A stretch of DNA of 6,972 nucleotides from NCBI GenBank assembly GCA_937914815.1, contig CALDMI010000120.1, positions 1 to 6,972 on the forward strand, given 5' to 3'. A model generated the notes under the pieces. The model was not told the origin of the DNA. It was given only the letters and a program-made list of their open reading frames with translations, and made no database searches. Of the stretch, positions 5,148 to 6,972 are shown piece after piece. The position numbers and the translations under genes were made by a program. The DNA comes from an uncultured Clostridia bacterium. GTDB lineage: Bacteria > Bacillota > Clostridia > Oscillospirales > CAG-272. The first letter of the stretch is position 1. Each line of letters begins with the position of its first letter.

Positions 5148-6250
5148 AGATAGCTGTAATGTCAAGCCACACGCCTTCTCTCTTCTGGTTCAGACTTGAC
5201 ATGATGAGGGAATTTGTCCGCAGGGGGAATGATGTTGTCGCGATAGGCAATGAGCCCTCCGATAAGTGGGTGGACAAATTCGGCGAAAACGGTATACGGT
5301 ATATTTCGGTTCCCGTACAGCGTAACGGAACAAATCCGCTGAAGGACATAAAGACTTACCGCGCCCTGAAAAGACTTCTCAGGGCAGAGCACCCGGATAG
5401 GATCTTTGCCTATCAGGCAAAAACCGTCATATACGGTGGAATGGCGGCACGCAAGTTGGGCATCCGCGATTTTTACCCGCTGATCGCCGGCGTCGGTTCG
5501 GTCTTCCTTTCCGACGGGTTGAAAACGAAACTTGTCCGCAAGATACTTGTCACCGAGTATAAGCTCGGGATGAAGCACGCGAAAAAGGTATTCTTCCAGA
5601 ATCCGGACGATGTCGAGATATTCTGCCGTTACGGAATAGTGAAAAAAGAGCGCGTTGTGATGCTCAACGGCTCCGGCGTCAATCTTGAAAAATTTCAGCC
5701 TCTTCCCCTGCCGGAGTTTCCGGCGTTTCTCTGTATAAGCCGACTTATACGGGACAAGGGGGTCTGTGAGTATTTGCAGGCGGCTGAAGCCGTGAAGCAA
5801 AAATATCCGTCGGCACGGTTCATGCTTGTCGGACCGTATGATACAAATCCGAGCGCGCTGAAGCCCGAGGAGCTCGCGCATTATACCGACTCCGGAATTG
5901 TTGAATACTTTGGTGAGCAATCTGATGTAAGACCTTATCTCTCGCAGTGCGGCGTTTTTGTCCTGCCGTCCTACAGAGAGGGGACGCCGAAAACCGTTCT
6001 TGAAGCTATGGCATGCGAAAGAGCAATAATTACTACCGATGCGCCGGGGTGTCGGGAAACGGTTACGGATGGCGAGAACGGATATCTTGTGCCGGTAAAA
6101 GATGCAGAGACTTTGTCCGGTCGCATGATACACTTTATTGAGCATCCGGAGATCATCGGTCGAATGGCAAAGCGCGGCAGACAAATTGTCGAGGACAGAT
6201 TTGATGTCGTCAAGGTAAACGGCGTTATATGCAATGCAATGGAACTCTGA
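5144..6250 (+). CDS. Glycosyltransferase family 4 (GT-B fold), PglA/CapM-like
   Basis: 368 residues, full length for GT4. The N-terminal domain (about 1-180) has the pattern of PglA/CapM-type enzymes: FRLDMMREFVRRGNDVVAIG, R-N-G-T-N-P (60-65), the KTVIYGGMAARKLGI stretch (93-107) and L-I-A-G-V-G-S-V-F (113-121). The C-terminal nucleotide-sugar domain has CISRLIRDKG (197-206) with Arg200 and Lys205 expected to hold the diphosphate, MLVGPYD, and the retaining-GT4 signature E-x7-E at Glu279 and Glu287 in SYREGTPKTVLEAMA, followed by TTDAPGCRETV and DGENGYLVP. It should add the second sugar, with retention of configuration, to the lipid-linked sugar made by the upstream transferase, on the cytoplasmic membrane face. 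The ATG overlaps the upstream TGA by 4 nt (ATGA). The family is near certain; donor and linkage are unknown. Confidence 0.93.
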   Translation: MKIAVMSSHTPSLFWFRLDMMREFVRRGNDVVAIGNEPSDKWVDKFGENGIRYISVPVQRNGTNPLKDIKTYRALKRLLRAEHPDRIFAYQAKTVIYGGMAARKLGIRDFYPLIAGVGSVFLSDGLKTKLVRKILVTEYKLGMKHAKKVFFQNPDDVEIFCRYGIVKKERVVMLNGSGVNLEKFQPLPLPEFPAFLCISRLIRDKGVCEYLQAAEAVKQKYPSARFMLVGPYDTNPSALKPEELAHYTDSGIVEYFGEQSDVRPYLSQCGVFVLPSYREGTPKTVLEAMACERAIITTDAPGCRETVTDGENGYLVPVKDAETLSGRMIHFIEHPEIIGRMAKRGRQIVEDRFDVVKVNGVICNAMEL

Positions 6251-6284
6251 AACGAAATATAAAACAGTGAGGGAGTAAAAAACT

Positions 6285-6972
6285 ATGTCACTTTACGAGA
6301 AAATCATCAACAGAAAAGAAAAACTTGCACTCGTGGGACTCGGGTATGTCGGTATGCCGATAGCCGTCGAATTTTCAAAGCACATTGATGTCATAGGCTT
6401 CGCCATCAACAAGGCAAAGATAGAGGCATACAAAGCCGGAAAAGATCCCACACAGGAGGTCGGCGACGAGGCTATAAAGGCTTGCTCTGTCGACTGGACC
6501 TATGACGAGACCCGCCTGAAAGAAGCTAAATTTATAATCGTCGCGGTTCCGACGCCGGTAAATGACGATACTACCCCCGATCTTACCCCTGTCATAGGTT
6601 CGAGCGAGATAGTGGGGCGCAACCTGACAAAGGGCACTATCGTGGTCTATGAGTCAACGGTCTATCCGGGAGTAACGGAGGAGACCTGTGTACCTATCCT
6701 TGAGCGTGAGTCCGGGCTGAAGTGCGGCATTGATTTCAAGGTCGGCTATTCTCCCGAGCGTATCAATCCCGGAGATAAGGTACATAGACTCACCACCATA
6801 AAGAAGATAGTCTCGGGCATGGATGCGGAGTCTCTTGACGAGATTGCAAACGTATATCAGATAGTCGTCGCGGCGGGTGTTCACCGCGCCTCCTCCATTC
6901 AGGTTGCAGAGGCTGCAAAGGTCATAGAGAACAGCCAGCGCGATATAAACATAGCCTTCATGAACGAGCTCT
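6285..6972 (+). CDS. UDP-N-acetylhexosamine 6-dehydrogenase, TviB/WbpA-like nucleotide sugar dehydrogenase (3' end outside window)
   Basis: The first 229 codons are visible and no stop occurs before the window ends; the family is usually 420-440 residues. The ATG has GAGGGAG at 6269-6275, 9 nt upstream. The protein opens with the NAD-binding fold LALVGLGYVGMPIAVEF (GxGxxG at 18-23), then VAVPTPV (86-92), YESTVYPGVTEE (122-133), SPERINPGDKVHRLT (156-170) and AAKVIENSQRDINIAFMNEL (210-229). The S-P-E-R-I-N-P-G-D-K and V-I-E-N-x-Q-R-D motifs mark the UDP-GlcNAc/GalNAc dehydrogenase branch (TviB of the Vi antigen, WbpA) rather than plain UDP-glucose dehydrogenase. It would oxidise C6 twice with NAD to give a UDP-HexNAc uronic acid. 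The catalytic Cys lies beyond the window. Unusually, Ala40 (GCC 6402-6404) replaces the Asp normally found in the G-F-D-x-N motif after the second strand. It follows the glycosyltransferase by 34 nt, so it is likely the same operon. Confidence 0.92.
   Translation, partial: MSLYEKIINRKEKLALVGLGYVGMPIAVEFSKHIDVIGFAINKAKIEAYKAGKDPTQEVGDEAIKACSVDWTYDETRLKEAKFIIVAVPTPVNDDTTPDLTPVIGSSEIVGRNLTKGTIVVYESTVYPGVTEETCVPILERESGLKCGIDFKVGYSPERINPGDKVHRLTTIKKIVSGMDAESLDEIANVYQIVVAAGVHRASSIQVAEAAKVIENSQRDINIAFMNEL

Noticed and set aside
5162..6184. 340-codon open frame on the - strand opposite the GT4 gene
   Set aside because: It lies fully antisense to a clear glycosyltransferase, shows no domain pattern and has no ribosome site; it follows from the codon bias of the + strand gene.

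Overview
All genes supported in this window lie on the + strand. They include a cut-off GNAT acetyltransferase end, a membrane-anchored XRE-type regulator, a cytoplasmic family 2 glycosidase and the first four genes of a cell-surface polysaccharide or glycan cluster, the last cut by the window end. Purine-rich Shine-Dalgarno sites, an XRE domain fused to a multi-pass membrane domain, heavy ATA/AGA codon use at moderate GC, and short gaps or overlaps inside the cluster suggest an anaerobic Bacillota (Clostridia, perhaps an Oscillospiraceae-like gut organism). That placement is inference; there is no rRNA or marker gene here.

Bases 1-1345: the last 69 codons of a GNAT N-acetyltransferase, a 100-bp gap with an inverted repeat, the XRE/six-TM regulator, and a strong 14-bp hairpin that probably terminates transcription from both sides.

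Bases 1346-3449: a glycoside hydrolase family 2 gene with its own extended -10 promoter, a dyad at the expected transcription start and a leader of about 120 nt. Its start is placed at 1641, because the longest open frame begins inside the promoter. The glutamates expected to act as acid/base and nucleophile are present. A hairpin with a T-run ends the unit.

Bases 3450-3953: a gene-poor stretch of about 500 bp with a second terminator-like inverted repeat, GC-rich hairpins and T-tracts. A near-consensus promoter (TTGACA-N17-TATTAT) follows, then a highly structured leader of about 165 nt.

Bases 3954-6972: a PglD/NeuD-type sugar O/N-acetyltransferase, a PglC-type priming phosphoglycosyl transferase, a PglA/CapM-type GT4 glycosyltransferase that overlaps it by 4 nt, and the first 229 codons of a TviB/WbpA-type UDP-N-acetylhexosamine 6-dehydrogenase. 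In known pathways these steps are acetylation of an amino sugar nucleotide, transfer of its phospho-sugar to undecaprenyl phosphate, addition of the second sugar, and supply of a uronic-acid building block. The window therefore appears to show the promoter-proximal part of a surface-glycan operon whose remaining genes (epimerase, aminotransferase/dehydratase, flippase, polymerase) would lie downstream. I saw no CRISPR array, tRNA, rRNA, insertion sequence or att site. No wholly new system is evident; the least explained parts are the 3450-3953 regulatory region and a substitution in the dehydrogenase's NAD-binding motif.
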